Positions 53,072-62,182 of a DNA stretch of 64,000 nt are shown piece by piece. Position 1 is the first letter of the stretch; every line of letters starts with the position of its first letter. The notes beneath the pieces are model-generated. The model ran no database searches and was not told where the DNA came from. It saw only the letters and a program-made list of their open reading frames with translations. This stretch comes from Mycolicibacterium flavescens (GTDB taxonomy: Bacteria; Actinomycetota; Actinomycetes; Mycobacteriales; Mycobacteriaceae): NCBI GenBank assembly GCA_900637135.1, contig LR134353.1, forward strand, positions 4,588,001 through 4,652,000. The letters are read 5' to 3'. A program made the position numbers and the translations under genes.

Positions 53072-54252
53072 TGGTTTCGCTGGTCCTCTCGTTCGTCCGA
53101 TTCGTGATCGGGATAGGCCGGAATCGACAGGGTGAACGTCGATCCCGTTCCCGGCTGACTCCACAGCCGGATGCTTCCGTTGTGGTTGGCCGCCACGTGC
53201 TTGACGATGGCCAACCCGAGCCCGGTGCCGCCGGTGGCCCGGGACCGCGCCTTGTCGACGCGGAAGAATCGCTCGAAGACCCGCTCCTGGTCCTCGCGGG
53301 CGATGCCGATACCGCGGTCGGTGACGGCGATCTCGATGTTGTCCCCGCGCCGCCTGCGGCTGATCGACACCGACGACCCGTGCGGTGAGTACGCGATCGC
53401 GTTGGAGACCAGGTTCGCGATCGCGGTGACCAGCAGGGCTTGGTCTCCGAGGGCGCGGAAACCGGTCGGCGCGTCGGTGGTGATCTTGATGTCTGCGTTG
53501 TCGGCGGGCACCTTGTGCCGCGACAGCGCTTCGGACACCACGGTGTCGACGTCGACGGCCGCGAGGTCGGGCAGGCGCTCGGCGCCCTGCAGCCGCGACA
53601 GCTCGATCAGCTCGCCGATCATGTTGGCCAGCCGGTTGGACTCGGCGACCATCCGCTCGGCGAATCGGCGCACGGTCTCGGGGTCGTCGGCCGATGCGAG
53701 CAGCGCCTCGGCCAGCAGCCCCATCGCCCCGACCGGCGTTTTGAGCTCGTGGCTGACGTTGGCGACGAAGTCCCTGCGGGTGGCCTCCATGCGGGCGTAT
53801 TCGGAGTGGTCGTCGACGTAGACGACGGCGAAGCGGCGGTCCTGGTCGGTCAGCAGCTGAACGTGTCCGCGCACCGACAGGCCGGACCGGCCGGGGTTGA
53901 CGCGCTTGTGTGCCCTGAGGTCGACGTCGCCGGGCTGGCCGGTGGCCAGTGTGCGCTCGGCGGCCCGCCAGGCCCGCTCGTCGAGCAGCCGGTCGCGAAC
54001 CAGTCCCAGCTCGCGGGCCCGGTCATTGGCGTAGACGACGTCACGGAAGTGGTCGACCACCACGATTCCCGTGGGCGCCCGCGATGCGATGTGGGAGAGC
54101 ATCTGTGAAACCGTGACCCCGCTCTGCGCGGTGGTGCGACGCTGTCTGCGATCGGTGAGGCGGGGGCTCAAACGCGCCCCGAGCGCGATACCGGCTCCCA
54201 GAGCGAGCAGTGCGACCACCGCTGCCAGCAGCAGTGCCCAAACGACACTCAC
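53068..54252 (-). CDS. senX3: sensor histidine kinase SenX3
   Basis: 394 residues from GTG. One N-terminal helix pair (about 3-28), a PAS-like region (about 55-150), and the H-box FVANVSHELKTP with His168. The N, G1, F and G2 boxes follow (NLVSNAIAYSPHG, DRGIGIA, VFERFFRVD, GGTGLGLAIVKH). Phosphorylates RegX3 when phosphate is scarce; PhoU and Pst modulate it in M. smegmatis. A PHO-box-like repeat lies about 100 bases upstream. Confidence 0.95.
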   Translation of the reverse strand: MSVVWALLLAAVVALLALGAGIALGARLSPRLTDRRQRRTTAQSGVTVSQMLSHIASRAPTGIVVVDHFRDVVYANDRARELGLVRDRLLDERAWRAAERTLATGQPGDVDLRAHKRVNPGRSGLSVRGHVQLLTDQDRRFAVVYVDDHSEYARMEATRRDFVANVSHELKTPVGAMGLLAEALLASADDPETVRRFAERMVAESNRLANMIGELIELSRLQGAERLPDLAAVDVDTVVSEALSRHKVPADNADIKITTDAPTGFRALGDQALLVTAIANLVSNAIAYSPHGSSVSISRRRRGDNIEIAVTDRGIGIAREDQERVFERFFRVDKARSRATGGTGLGLAIVKHVAANHNGSIRLWSQPGTGSTFTLSIPAYPDHESDEREDQRNQ

Positions 54253-54355
54253 GCCGAAATCGTACGCACCCGGTGAACGTCATCCCAGCAGCGTGCGGCC
54301 AAAACGGGACAACTCACATACCGAAACACCGAAATTCGGGCTCCGGACCCCCGCT

Positions 54356-54373
54356 GTTCACCGTCCGTTCGCC
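54356..54373. promoter_or_regulatory. candidate RegX3 (PHO-box-like) direct repeat upstream of senX3
   Basis: GTTCACC-GTCC-GTTCGCC, two 7-base units with an 11-base period, in the gpmA-senX3 gap and on the strand opposite to senX3. This is the form of actinobacterial PHO boxes; RegX3 is reported to control its own operon. A further GTTCACC lies on the minus strand at 54272-54278. Confidence 0.5.
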
Positions 54374-54389
54374 TGGGACGGCTGACGGA

Positions 54390-55151
54390 CTACTTGGCGC
54401 CCTGTGCGGCGACGGCTGCCGCGCCGGCGGCGGCGGCCTCGGGATCCAGATAGGTGCCGCCGATGACCTTCGGTTTGAGGTCGGAGTCCAGGTCGTAGCG
54501 CAGCGGGATGCCGGTCGGGATGTTGAGGTTGACGACGTCCTCGTCGGACATCCCGTCGAGGTGCTTGACCAGGGCGCGCAGCGAGTTGCCGTGCGCGGCG
54601 ATCAGCACGGTCTTACCCGCGCGCAGGTCGGGCTCGATGGTCTCGGTGTAGTACGGCACGAACCGCTCGACGACGTCCTTGAGGCATTCGGTGCGCGGCG
54701 GACCGCCGGGCAGGTCGGCGTAGCGGGGGTCCCCGTCCTCGCTGTAGGTGCTGCCCGGCTCGATCGGCGGCGGCGGGGTGTCGTAGCTGCGCCGCCACGC
54801 CATGAACTGCTCGTCTCCGTAGCGCTCCTTGGTCTCGGCCTTGTCCAGGCCCTGCAGCGCGCCGTAGTGGCGCTCGTTGAGCCGCCAATCGCGGTGCACC
54901 GGAATCCAGTGCCGGTCGGCCTTGTCCAGGGCCAGATTCGCGGTGGTGATCGCGCGGCGCAGCAGCGAGGTGTAGACCACGTCGGGCTGGCGATCGAGTT
55001 CTGAGATCAGCTCGCCCGCGCGTACCGCTTCTGCGCGGCCCTTCTCGGTGAGGTCGACGTCGACCCAGCCGGTGAACAGGTTCTTCTCGTTCCAGTCGCT
55101 CTGGCCGTGGCGGAGCAGGATCAGCGTGCAGTCACCCCGGGAATCAGACAT
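54390..55151 (-). CDS. gpmA: 2,3-bisphosphoglycerate-dependent phosphoglycerate mutase
   Basis: 253 residues. LLRHGQSDWNEKNLFTGW with His15, TSLLRRAITTANLAL, RHYGALQG and the catalytic HGNSLRALVKHL are all canonical. Interconverts 3- and 2-phosphoglycerate. The short Ala-rich tail (AAAAGAAAVAAQGAK) is typical of mycobacteria. Upstream of senX3 on the same strand. Confidence 0.95.
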   Translation of the reverse strand: MSDSRGDCTLILLRHGQSDWNEKNLFTGWVDVDLTEKGRAEAVRAGELISELDRQPDVVYTSLLRRAITTANLALDKADRHWIPVHRDWRLNERHYGALQGLDKAETKERYGDEQFMAWRRSYDTPPPPIEPGSTYSEDGDPRYADLPGGPPRTECLKDVVERFVPYYTETIEPDLRAGKTVLIAAHGNSLRALVKHLDGMSDEDVVNLNIPTGIPLRYDLDSDLKPKVIGGTYLDPEAAAAGAAAVAAQGAK

Positions 55152-55228
55152 GCCACAATCCTCTCACGGCAGACGGATCGCCCACCCCCCGCACCGAGAC
55201 CGACGAAATGGTGGAATTCGGTTGAAAA

Positions 55229-55247
55229 AACCCGCCAAAACGTCGAT
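55229..55247. repeat. inverse copy of the ccdA repeat core upstream of gpmA
   Basis: AACCCGCCAAAACGTCG (55229-55245) is the reverse complement of the CGACGTTTTGGCGGGTT core at 27702-27718, apart from being flanked by an A-run. A diverged inverse arm (CGACGAAATGGTGGA, from 55201) precedes it. It occupies the 108-base gap between gpmA and the YbjN-domain gene and may serve as terminator or leader structure. Confidence 0.5.
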
Positions 55248-55259
55248 CTGGGCGAAGGG

Positions 55260-55766
55260 TCAGTCGTCCTCGTCGTCGATCAGGTGGGCGAACGCCTGCA
55301 GGTTCTTCAGCGACTCGCCGCGCGACACCCGCCATTCCCACTCTTTCTGGATCGACGAGCGAAATCCCAACTCCAACAAGGTGTTGAAGTCGTTGTCGAC
55401 GGCTTCGAGCACCTGACCGAGGATCCGGTCGACCTCGTCGGAGGTCACCGATTCGAGCGACATCCGCCCGACGAGGTAGATGTCGCCGACGTTGTCGAGC
55501 GTGTACGCGACCCCGTAGAGGCGGCGGTTGCGCTTGAGCAGGAACCGGTAGACGCCCTCGTGGTTCTCGTCGGGTTTGCGGCAGACGAACGCCTCGATGC
55601 GTACCGAGTGCTCACCGATCGACAGGATCGTGTTGGTCTTGAGCCGTCGCTCGCCGGGCAGTTCGACGATGATGCCGGCCAACCCGCCGCGCGCACCTTC
55701 GTGATACGTGCAGACCAGGCCGTTCTCCTTGCACGCCTCTTCGATGATCTTCGCCGCGTTGGTCAT
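55260..55766 (-). CDS. YbjN domain-containing protein
   Basis: 168 residues, starting MTNAAKIIEEACKENGLVCT. The YbjN/type III secretion chaperone-like fold: HSVRIEAFVCRKPDENHEGV, FLLKRNRRLYGVAYTLDNVG, DEVDRILGQVLEAVDNDFN. Equivalent to Rv0487. Start overlaps the mshA stop by four bases; a role linked to mycothiol is only positional inference. Confidence 0.86.
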   Translation of the reverse strand: MTNAAKIIEEACKENGLVCTYHEGARGGLAGIIVELPGERRLKTNTILSIGEHSVRIEAFVCRKPDENHEGVYRFLLKRNRRLYGVAYTLDNVGDIYLVGRMSLESVTSDEVDRILGQVLEAVDNDFNTLLELGFRSSIQKEWEWRVSRGESLKNLQAFAHLIDDEDD

Positions 55767-57091
55767 GCCCGCACCCCCCGCCGCCGCGAGAACCGCCGAC
55801 CCGTACGGCGCGCGCCGTCACGCACCTGATGACGTGCCCGGTAGTCGGCGATGGCGCGGCCGTAACTGGCCAACAGCGCGTCGACGGTGCGGGCCCACGA
55901 GAACGTCGCGGCGTGGGCCGCGGCCGCGGGCCTCAGAGCGTCGGCGCGGCCCAGCACATCGCCGATGGCGTGCGCCCAGTCGCCGTCGTCGTGCCCGTCG
56001 ACCAGTGTCCCGGTGACACCGTCGCGCACCGCGACCGGCAATCCGCCGACCGCAGCGGCCACCACCGGCGTCCCGCATGCCTGAGCTTCGACCGCGACCA
56101 GGCCGAAGGACTCCGAATAGCTGGGTACGGCCACCAGGTCGGCGGCCCGGTACACGTTGACCAGCTGGTCGCGCGACTGGGGCGGCAGGAACGTCACCCG
56201 GTCCGAGATACCCAGATCGTTGGCCAGTCGAATCAGCCCGTCGGGGGCCTGTAGTCCGGAGCCGGAGGGGCCGCCGGCTACCAGCACGCGAACGCCCGGC
56301 AGTTTGGCCGCGGCGCGCAGTGCGACGTCGGGCGCCTTCAGCGGCTGGATGCGCCCGACGAACGCGACCACCTGCTCGTCGGTGTCGAGTCCCAGCGCGG
56401 CACGCGCGGCGTTGCGGTCGCCGGGTGTGAACGTCCCGAGGTCGACGCCGGGGTGCACCACGTCGATCCTCGTCGGATCGGCGTTGTGCACCGAAACCAG
56501 TTGCTGCGCTTCATGTTCGGTGTTGACGATCAACCGGTCGGCCTCGTCGACGACCTGCTGCTCCCCGACCGCGCGCAGCGGCGGTTCGGGTGAGTCACCC
56601 TCGGCCAGGGCGGCGTTCTTGACCGCGGCCAGCGTGTGCGCGGTGTGTACGAGCGGCACCGCCCAGCGGTCGCGCGCCAGCCAGCCGACCTGACCGGACA
56701 GCCAATAGTGCGAATGCACGATGTCGTAGTAACCGGGTTCGTGCGTCGCCTCCGCGCGCAGCACCCCCGCGGTGAACGCGCACAACTGGGTGGGCAGGTC
56801 GTACTTGTCGAGCCCCTCGAACGGGCCTGCGACCACGTTGCGCACCAGCACACCGGGCGCGACCCGCACAGTGGGTTGGTCGGCCGACGAGGTCGCCCGC
56901 GTGAAGATCTCCACTTCGACCCCGCGGCGAGCCATCTGCAGCGCGCTCTGGAGCACGTAGACGTTCATCCCGCCCGCGTCGCCGGTGCCGGGCTGGGCCA
57001 ACGGCGACGTGTGCACCGACAGCACGGCGACGCGCCTGGGGACCGGAAGTCCGGCGGCATCAGAACGGGAAGGATCCGTTGCTAGGCGCAC
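55763..57091 (-). CDS. mshA: D-inositol-3-phosphate glycosyltransferase (mycothiol synthesis)
   Basis: 442 residues, GT4 family. N-terminal Rossmann half with HTSPLAQPGTGDAGGMNVYV and HSHYWLSG; C-terminal half with VGRIQPLKAPDVAL, PSYSESFGLVAVEAQACGTP (the E-x7-E motif) and GGLPVAVRDG. Transfers GlcNAc to inositol-3-phosphate, the first step of mycothiol formation. GTG start; a nearby ATG in another frame hits a stop at once. The Arg-rich C-terminus is longer than in the core family. Confidence 0.95.
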   Translation of the reverse strand: MRLATDPSRSDAAGLPVPRRVAVLSVHTSPLAQPGTGDAGGMNVYVLQSALQMARRGVEVEIFTRATSSADQPTVRVAPGVLVRNVVAGPFEGLDKYDLPTQLCAFTAGVLRAEATHEPGYYDIVHSHYWLSGQVGWLARDRWAVPLVHTAHTLAAVKNAALAEGDSPEPPLRAVGEQQVVDEADRLIVNTEHEAQQLVSVHNADPTRIDVVHPGVDLGTFTPGDRNAARAALGLDTDEQVVAFVGRIQPLKAPDVALRAAAKLPGVRVLVAGGPSGSGLQAPDGLIRLANDLGISDRVTFLPPQSRDQLVNVYRAADLVAVPSYSESFGLVAVEAQACGTPVVAAAVGGLPVAVRDGVTGTLVDGHDDGDWAHAIGDVLGRADALRPAAAAHAATFSWARTVDALLASYGRAIADYRARHQVRDGARRTGRRFSRRRGVRA

Positions 57092-57127
57092 ACAGACATG
57101 TCTACACCGTCGGCCCGAAGCGCCCCG

Positions 57128-58474
57128 TTACGCAGGGACCTCGGGCCTGGCTTCGGGCACGCGCGGTTGCGCGCGACGCATGGCACCGATCGGGTCGGCG
57201 TACAACCCGCCCAACGACACCACGCCCGCGCCGGCCTCCTGAACCCGGTTGCCGAACACGGTGAGCCGGATCTCGCGGGCGGGCATCACCGATCGCTGCG
57301 CGAACGCGGCCTCCACGGTGGCCATGCCCTCGGGGTACTCGGTGAACGCCTGACCGCCGACGACGAGGTCGTCGGGGTTGAGCATGTCGCGCAGCAGGGC
57401 GACGGCCTCGCCCAACACTCGCGCGCGCTCGGCCAGCAGTTCCTGCGCCGGTTGGCTGCCCTGGCGCGCGGTCTTGAGCAGCGCCTGCATCGTCGAGCCC
57501 GGTCCCTCGAGCGGGATGATGCGTGCCTTGCGAGCGGCGATCAGCACCGCTTCGTCACTGACGGTCGACTCCAATTGGCCGGTGCCGCCGAGCAATTCGG
57601 AGTGTGCGGGCAGCGCGGCGATGGTGCCCGGACCGCTGGCCGGGGAGTGCACGCGCCCGCCGATGGACAGCGCATACCCGACGGTCTCGCGGGCATAGAC
57701 GTACAGGCTCGTGCCCGCGGGGGCGAACAGCGTTTCCGGCCATGCGGTCGACGGTTGCCTGCGCGCCCCCAGCAGGAGTTCGGCGCCCGCCATCGCGTCG
57801 ACGTGGGAGGCGACCGACACCGGCAGTCCGATCGCCTCGGCGAGCACCGGCCCGACCGGTGAGTCCCACCATCCGAGCCGCGGGTGGTCCAGGTATCCCG
57901 TCGTACTGTCGACGACACCGCCGGCGGCCACCCCGACCCACAACGGGCGTCGGCGGTGCCAGCGGTTCAGGTAGCGGCGGGCGCTGCCGGCCAGCGACGT
58001 CAGCGCCGCGGCCTGCGGGCCCCGCGGGGTTGACGTCTCCACCACGTCGAGGGTGCGGCCGAACAGGTCGGTGGCGACGATGCTGGTGGTCTTCGCACCG
58101 ATGTGGACGCCGAGCGTGAGGAAGGGCTCGTGGTTCACCTCGACAGGCACTCGGGGCCTGCCGATCGCGCCGGAGGCCGCGAGATCGGCGCGCTCCCGCA
58201 GCACACCGGCCTCCAGCAGCGCGGTGACCTGGCGGTTGACGGTCGCGATGCTCAGCCCGGTGACCCGCGCGATCGCGTCACGGGCGATGGGTCCGCGCAG
58301 GCGGGCCGCACTGAACACCGAGGCGGCGGCCGCGTCGGCGATCTTCAGTGACGGCGCGACGATCCGCGTGCGGGCGTGGCGGTGCCGACCGGTCACGGGT
58401 GTCAGCGTCTGCTTGGGGCGCTGCGCGCTGCGCACGGGGTTGTTCGCGGGGAGGGTGGTGACGGGAGTGCTCAT
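57128..58474 (-). CDS. ROK-family transcriptional regulator
   Basis: 448 residues. An N-terminal winged HTH (about 60-110, IARDAIARVTGLSIATVNRQ) is fused to a ROK/sugar-kinase-like domain: LTLGVHIGAKTTSIVATD, GVAAGGVVDSTTGYL, LGWWDSPVG. The usual zinc-binding CxCGxxGC cluster is absent, so it is probably a regulator rather than a kinase. The position upstream of mshA matches Rv0485. Divergent from the SDR gene, with a 190-base gap. Confidence 0.87.
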   Translation of the reverse strand: MSTPVTTLPANNPVRSAQRPKQTLTPVTGRHRHARTRIVAPSLKIADAAAASVFSAARLRGPIARDAIARVTGLSIATVNRQVTALLEAGVLRERADLAASGAIGRPRVPVEVNHEPFLTLGVHIGAKTTSIVATDLFGRTLDVVETSTPRGPQAAALTSLAGSARRYLNRWHRRRPLWVGVAAGGVVDSTTGYLDHPRLGWWDSPVGPVLAEAIGLPVSVASHVDAMAGAELLLGARRQPSTAWPETLFAPAGTSLYVYARETVGYALSIGGRVHSPASGPGTIAALPAHSELLGGTGQLESTVSDEAVLIAARKARIIPLEGPGSTMQALLKTARQGSQPAQELLAERARVLGEAVALLRDMLNPDDLVVGGQAFTEYPEGMATVEAAFAQRSVMPAREIRLTVFGNRVQEAGAGVVSLGGLYADPIGAMRRAQPRVPEARPEVPA

Positions 58475-58664
58475 CTGCTTGTCCTTGGGGAGAATTCGGC
58501 CGGCGGCGGTGTTCGGGCCACACCCGGCGATTCAGAAGGACAGCGATGTCGTCTTCGAAACAGTCAGGCGCGGCGAGGCGTGCGACAACAACAACACGCA
58601 CGCCGCATACAGGCCTGACTGGACAACACGAGGTGAACTTAGCACGCCAACTAAGGTTGGGCAG

Positions 58665-59423
58665 ATGACGACTTTCCAGGCCGACGGTCGTGTCGCGGTG
58701 GTCACCGGCGCAAGCGCCGGGATCGGTGAAGCGACCGCGAGAACCCTTGCAGCACAAGGCTTTCATGTCGTCTGCGTGGCCCGGCGCGAGGAGCCACTCA
58801 AGGCCCTGGCCGACGAAATCGGCGGCACCGCGATTGTGGCGGACGTCACATCCCTCGAGGCGGTATCGGCGCTGGCGGCTGCACTGGACCGGGTGGATGT
58901 GCTGGTCAACAACGCCGGCGGGGCGCGCGGGCTCGATCCGGTCGCCGAGGCCGATGTCGAGCACTGGCGCTGGATGTGGGAGGTCAATGTGCTCGGCACG
59001 CTGCTGGTGACCCGCGCGCTGCTGCCGAAGCTGATCGCGTCGGGCGACGGGCTGATCGTCACGATCACCTCGATCGCGGCGGTGGAGATCTACGACAACG
59101 GCGGCGGCTACACCTCTGCCAAACACGCGCAGGGCGTGCTGCACCGCACGCTGCGCAGCGAGTTGCTCGGAAAACCGGTGCGACTCACCGAAGTTGCGCC
59201 CGGCATGGTGAAGACGGATTTCTCGCTCAACCGGTTCGAGGGCGACGAAGACCGCGCCGCGAAGGTGTACGAAGGCGTCACTCCACTGGTGGCCGAAGAC
59301 ATCGCCGAGATCATCGGCTTCGTCGCCAGCCGGCCGTCGCACGTCGATCTCGATCTGATCGTGGTCCGGCCGCGCGATCAGGTCAGCGGGTCCAGCGGAT
59401 CGCGGTTCAACCGAAGGCTCTGA
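58665..59423 (+). CDS. short-chain dehydrogenase/reductase (SDR)
   Basis: 252 residues. VTGASAGIG (13-21) for NAD(P); NNAG; catalytic Ser136, Tyr149 and Lys153 (YTSAK). The Arg-Arg after VCVA (VARRE) favours NADPH. Equivalent to Rv0484c, an SDR of unknown substrate. No strong ribosome site; an inverted CTTAG-CTAAG pair (58638-58655) sits before the start and may be the ROK regulator's site. Confidence 0.9.
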   Translation: MTTFQADGRVAVVTGASAGIGEATARTLAAQGFHVVCVARREEPLKALADEIGGTAIVADVTSLEAVSALAAALDRVDVLVNNAGGARGLDPVAEADVEHWRWMWEVNVLGTLLVTRALLPKLIASGDGLIVTITSIAAVEIYDNGGGYTSAKHAQGVLHRTLRSELLGKPVRLTEVAPGMVKTDFSLNRFEGDEDRAAKVYEGVTPLVAEDIAEIIGFVASRPSHVDLDLIVVRPRDQVSGSSGSRFNRRL

Positions 59424-59507
59424 AGATCTCTACGTTCGCGTCGATCATTGAGCCGCGGGACGTTATCTTCCACTCGAAATCAATTCAACTGGACAGGGTG
59501 GGATGAC

Positions 59508-59756
59508 ATGAAGAAGGCAATCGCGGTCGCTGCACTGGCGTTCGCGGGCTTGATGGGCGCAGCGGGAACGGCCCATGCCGTTGATTACCTGGAGACGGAC
59601 GCGAACGGGCAGCCGTGGTTCTGGGCCACCGAGGCCGAATGCCAGTCGGACGCCCCCATCGTCTGGAACGATCCGAACTTCGACCGGGCCTACCCGTATT
59701 GGTTCTGCGCCCCGGGCGACGGCGGCTGGTATCTGTTCAGCACCGACGGTCAATAG
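59508..59756 (+). CDS. small secreted protein
   Basis: 82 residues. A signal peptide (MKKAIAVAALAFAGLMGAAG, cleavage after AHA) leaves a mature part of about 58 residues with two Cys (AECQSD and WFCAPG), which could form a disulfide, and many aromatics (FWATEAE, YPYWFCAPGDGGWYLF). Ribosome site AGGGTGGGA before the ATG. Looks like short mycobacterial secreted proteins of unknown function. Confidence 0.8.
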   Translation: MKKAIAVAALAFAGLMGAAGTAHAVDYLETDANGQPWFWATEAECQSDAPIVWNDPNFDRAYPYWFCAPGDGGWYLFSTDGQ

Positions 59757-59792
59757 ACGGGTCAGCCGCCGGGCGTGCTGACATTGTGAACG

Positions 59793-61085
59793 TCACCCGC
59801 CCGGACGGCCGCTCACCGGCTCGGGTGCTCCCGACGGCGTCGCGGGGGCGGTGCTCGGCATGTCCGGGGCGTTCGCGTCCGACAGCGCCGACATCGATTT
59901 CCACTCCTCCCACGGCACGGCCCAATCCCAGATGTCGCCGTCGGCGTAGGACAACTGGATGCGCGTGCCGGTGACTTCGACGGGATCGCCGTAGATCGCG
60001 CTGTTGAAGTACTGCTGGGCGTCGGACTCCGACAGGTTGATACAGCCGTTGGTGACGTTGGAGTTGCCCTGCGAACCCAGGCTGGCCGGGTTGGCGTGGA
60101 TGAACTCGCCGTTGTTGGAGATCCGCACGGCGAACCGTTCGCGGACGTTGGCGTAACCGGCCGCCGGGTTGGTCATGTAGAAGTCTTCGTACTTCTCGGT
60201 CACGACGTGGATGCCGCTGCGGGTGACGTTGCGGTCCAGGTCGCCTTCGCCGTAGCTACAGGGGAAGTCCATGATCACCGCGCCCGCCCCGTCGAGCACC
60301 TGGATGCGGTGCGACGACGCCTCGGCCCTGACCACCTGGCGGCGGCCGATCTCGAAGTGCAGCGAGATGTCCTGCGCGCCGTAGGCGCCGTCGCCGAACG
60401 GCACCCCGTAGAGCTTCGCGTCGACGTTCACCTTGGTGCCCGCCGGGTAGTACTCGCGGGTGCGGTAGTGCACGCGCGACCCGCCGACCTCGTCGGGCAG
60501 CCACGCCCAGCTGCCTTCCACCTGCGGATCGGTGGTGACCTTGAGCGCTTTCTCGACGGCGGCCTTGTCGCTGATCGGTCCGTCGAACTGGATGATGACC
60601 GGCGCCGCCACCCCGACGACCTGACCGTCGCCCAGCTGGAAGCGGCCGCTCACCTGGGTGCTGGGGCTGATCGTAGAGAACGAGCCCTCGACGGGCGCCG
60701 CCTTGCCGTCGCGGCCGACGACCGAGCCTTTCCATGTGTACTGCACGCCGTAGCCGAGCGGTTCGGTGATCGTGAACTCGGTGCGGTCGCGGTTGAGCGC
60801 ACCGGCGACGACCTTCCCGTCGGGGTTGGTCAACGAGACCCGCTGAAACCAACCGTCGGCGACCTGGACACCGACGGGCGCGGTCGGCGGGACGTCGGTC
60901 GCGGCGTTTGCCGGCGTGAAGTCCAGCGAGGGGGCTCCGGACGCTTCACCGTCCTGCGACGCCGCAGACCCGTCGTCCTTGGAGCCGCACGCGGCCAGCA
61001 CGCCCGGCGCGACGACGCCGACCGCCAGTGCGGCCAGGGCGCGCCGCCGGTTGAACCCCGGCGGTAGGGGTTCTGCTGTACTCAC
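59793..61085 (-). CDS. L,D-transpeptidase lipoprotein (LprQ / LdtMt5-like)
   Basis: 430 residues from GTG. A Tat-like RRR motif (NRRRALAALAVG) and lipobox LAAC with Cys33; two Ig-like domains; then the YkuD catalytic domain. Catalytic pair His330 (EFIHANPAS) and Cys348 (NVTNGCINLS); the usual SHGC is TNGC, as in the LdtMt5 class. Makes 3-3 cross-links in peptidoglycan outside the membrane. The Pro/Ala-rich C-terminus is disordered. Near murB, so a cell-wall cluster. Confidence 0.92.
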   Translation of the reverse strand: MSTAEPLPPGFNRRRALAALAVGVVAPGVLAACGSKDDGSAASQDGEASGAPSLDFTPANAATDVPPTAPVGVQVADGWFQRVSLTNPDGKVVAGALNRDRTEFTITEPLGYGVQYTWKGSVVGRDGKAAPVEGSFSTISPSTQVSGRFQLGDGQVVGVAAPVIIQFDGPISDKAAVEKALKVTTDPQVEGSWAWLPDEVGGSRVHYRTREYYPAGTKVNVDAKLYGVPFGDGAYGAQDISLHFEIGRRQVVRAEASSHRIQVLDGAGAVIMDFPCSYGEGDLDRNVTRSGIHVVTEKYEDFYMTNPAAGYANVRERFAVRISNNGEFIHANPASLGSQGNSNVTNGCINLSESDAQQYFNSAIYGDPVEVTGTRIQLSYADGDIWDWAVPWEEWKSMSALSDANAPDMPSTAPATPSGAPEPVSGRPGG

Positions 61086-61100
61086 GTGGATCGAGCGTAC

Positions 61101-62156
61101 CTACAGCGAGCACCCGATCAGGACAGGCTCGGCTGTGAGCTCGATCCCGAATTTCGTTCGGACGCCGTCACGTACCGTCCTGGCCAGCGCGATCACGTCG
61201 GCGGTGGTGGCGCCGCCACGGTTGGTCAGCGCCAGCGCATGCTTGGTCGACAGCCGGGCGGCGGCGCCTTCGCCCGGATGGCCTTTGCCGAAGCCGGCCT
61301 GCTCGACCAGCCACCCCGCGGCCAGTTTGACCCCGTCGGGGGCCGGATAGTTGGGCACCGGCCCGTCGACCGAGACGCTGAGCCGATCGAACTCCGCGGT
61401 CGTGATGACGGGGTTGGTGAAGAACGAGCCCACGCTCCAGGTGTCGTGATCGTCGGCGTCGAGCACCATGCCCTTGCTCGCCCGCAGTGCCAGCACCGCC
61501 TCGCGCACCTCGAGCGGATCGGCGCGTGCGCCCTGTTCGGCGCCCAGCGCGGTGGCCAGTTCGCGGTAGCGCAGCGGCGCGCTGCGTCCGGCCGGGTCCA
61601 GCGCGAACTCCACCTCGAGCACGATCGCGTCGTGCGCGTATTTGAGGACGCTGGTGCGGTAGCCGAACCGCAGCGCGTCGGGTTGGACCCAGCCGTCTTC
61701 GCCGGTGCGACGGTCCAGCAGGCGCACCCGTCGGATGGTGTCGGCCACCTCGGCGCCGTACGCGCCGACGTTCTGTACCGGTGTGGCCCCGGCCGACCCC
61801 GGTATCCCCGACAGGCACTCCAGGCCACCCAGACCGTGCGCCAGCGACGTGACCACGACGTCGTCCCACACCGCACCGGCCTCGGCGCGCAGGACTTCAC
61901 CGTCGACGGTGATCTCGGTGTTGGCGAGATGGATCACCGACAGGTCGGTCAGCTCGTCGGACAACACGACATTGGAGCCACCCGCCAGAACGAGCGCGTC
62001 GTCGCCGGGGCCGAGCGTTCGGACCACGTCGATGACCTTCTGCGTGGTGTCGCACGTGATCAGCCGTCGCGCGACGGGTCCCACCCGCAGCGTGGTCAGC
62101 GGCGCAAGCGGCACCCGCTCCTCGACGGAGGCACCCCCTAGTTGCGAACCGACCAC
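61101..62156 (-). CDS. murB: UDP-N-acetylenolpyruvoylglucosamine reductase
   Basis: 351 residues. FAD-binding PCMH region: LTTLRVGPVARRL, LVLAGGSNVVLSD, GLECLSGIPGSAGATPVQNV. The C-terminal MurB domain includes VGSFFTNP with the active-site Ser and a final Glu region near ELTAEPV. Forms UDP-MurNAc for peptidoglycan. GTG start with no clear ribosome site. Divergent from the DUF2505 gene, 26 bases away. Confidence 0.95.
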   Translation of the reverse strand: MVGSQLGGASVEERVPLAPLTTLRVGPVARRLITCDTTQKVIDVVRTLGPGDDALVLAGGSNVVLSDELTDLSVIHLANTEITVDGEVLRAEAGAVWDDVVVTSLAHGLGGLECLSGIPGSAGATPVQNVGAYGAEVADTIRRVRLLDRRTGEDGWVQPDALRFGYRTSVLKYAHDAIVLEVEFALDPAGRSAPLRYRELATALGAEQGARADPLEVREAVLALRASKGMVLDADDHDTWSVGSFFTNPVITTAEFDRLSVSVDGPVPNYPAPDGVKLAAGWLVEQAGFGKGHPGEGAAARLSTKHALALTNRGGATTADVIALARTVRDGVRTKFGIELTAEPVLIGCSL

Positions 62157-62182
62157 GGGCGGTAACGGTAGCCTGACCAGCT

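Noticed and set aside
58638..58655. IdeR-like box before the SDR gene (CTTAG...CTAAG)
   Set aside because: Only short outer arms match; the TTAGG/CCTAA core of an iron box is missing.
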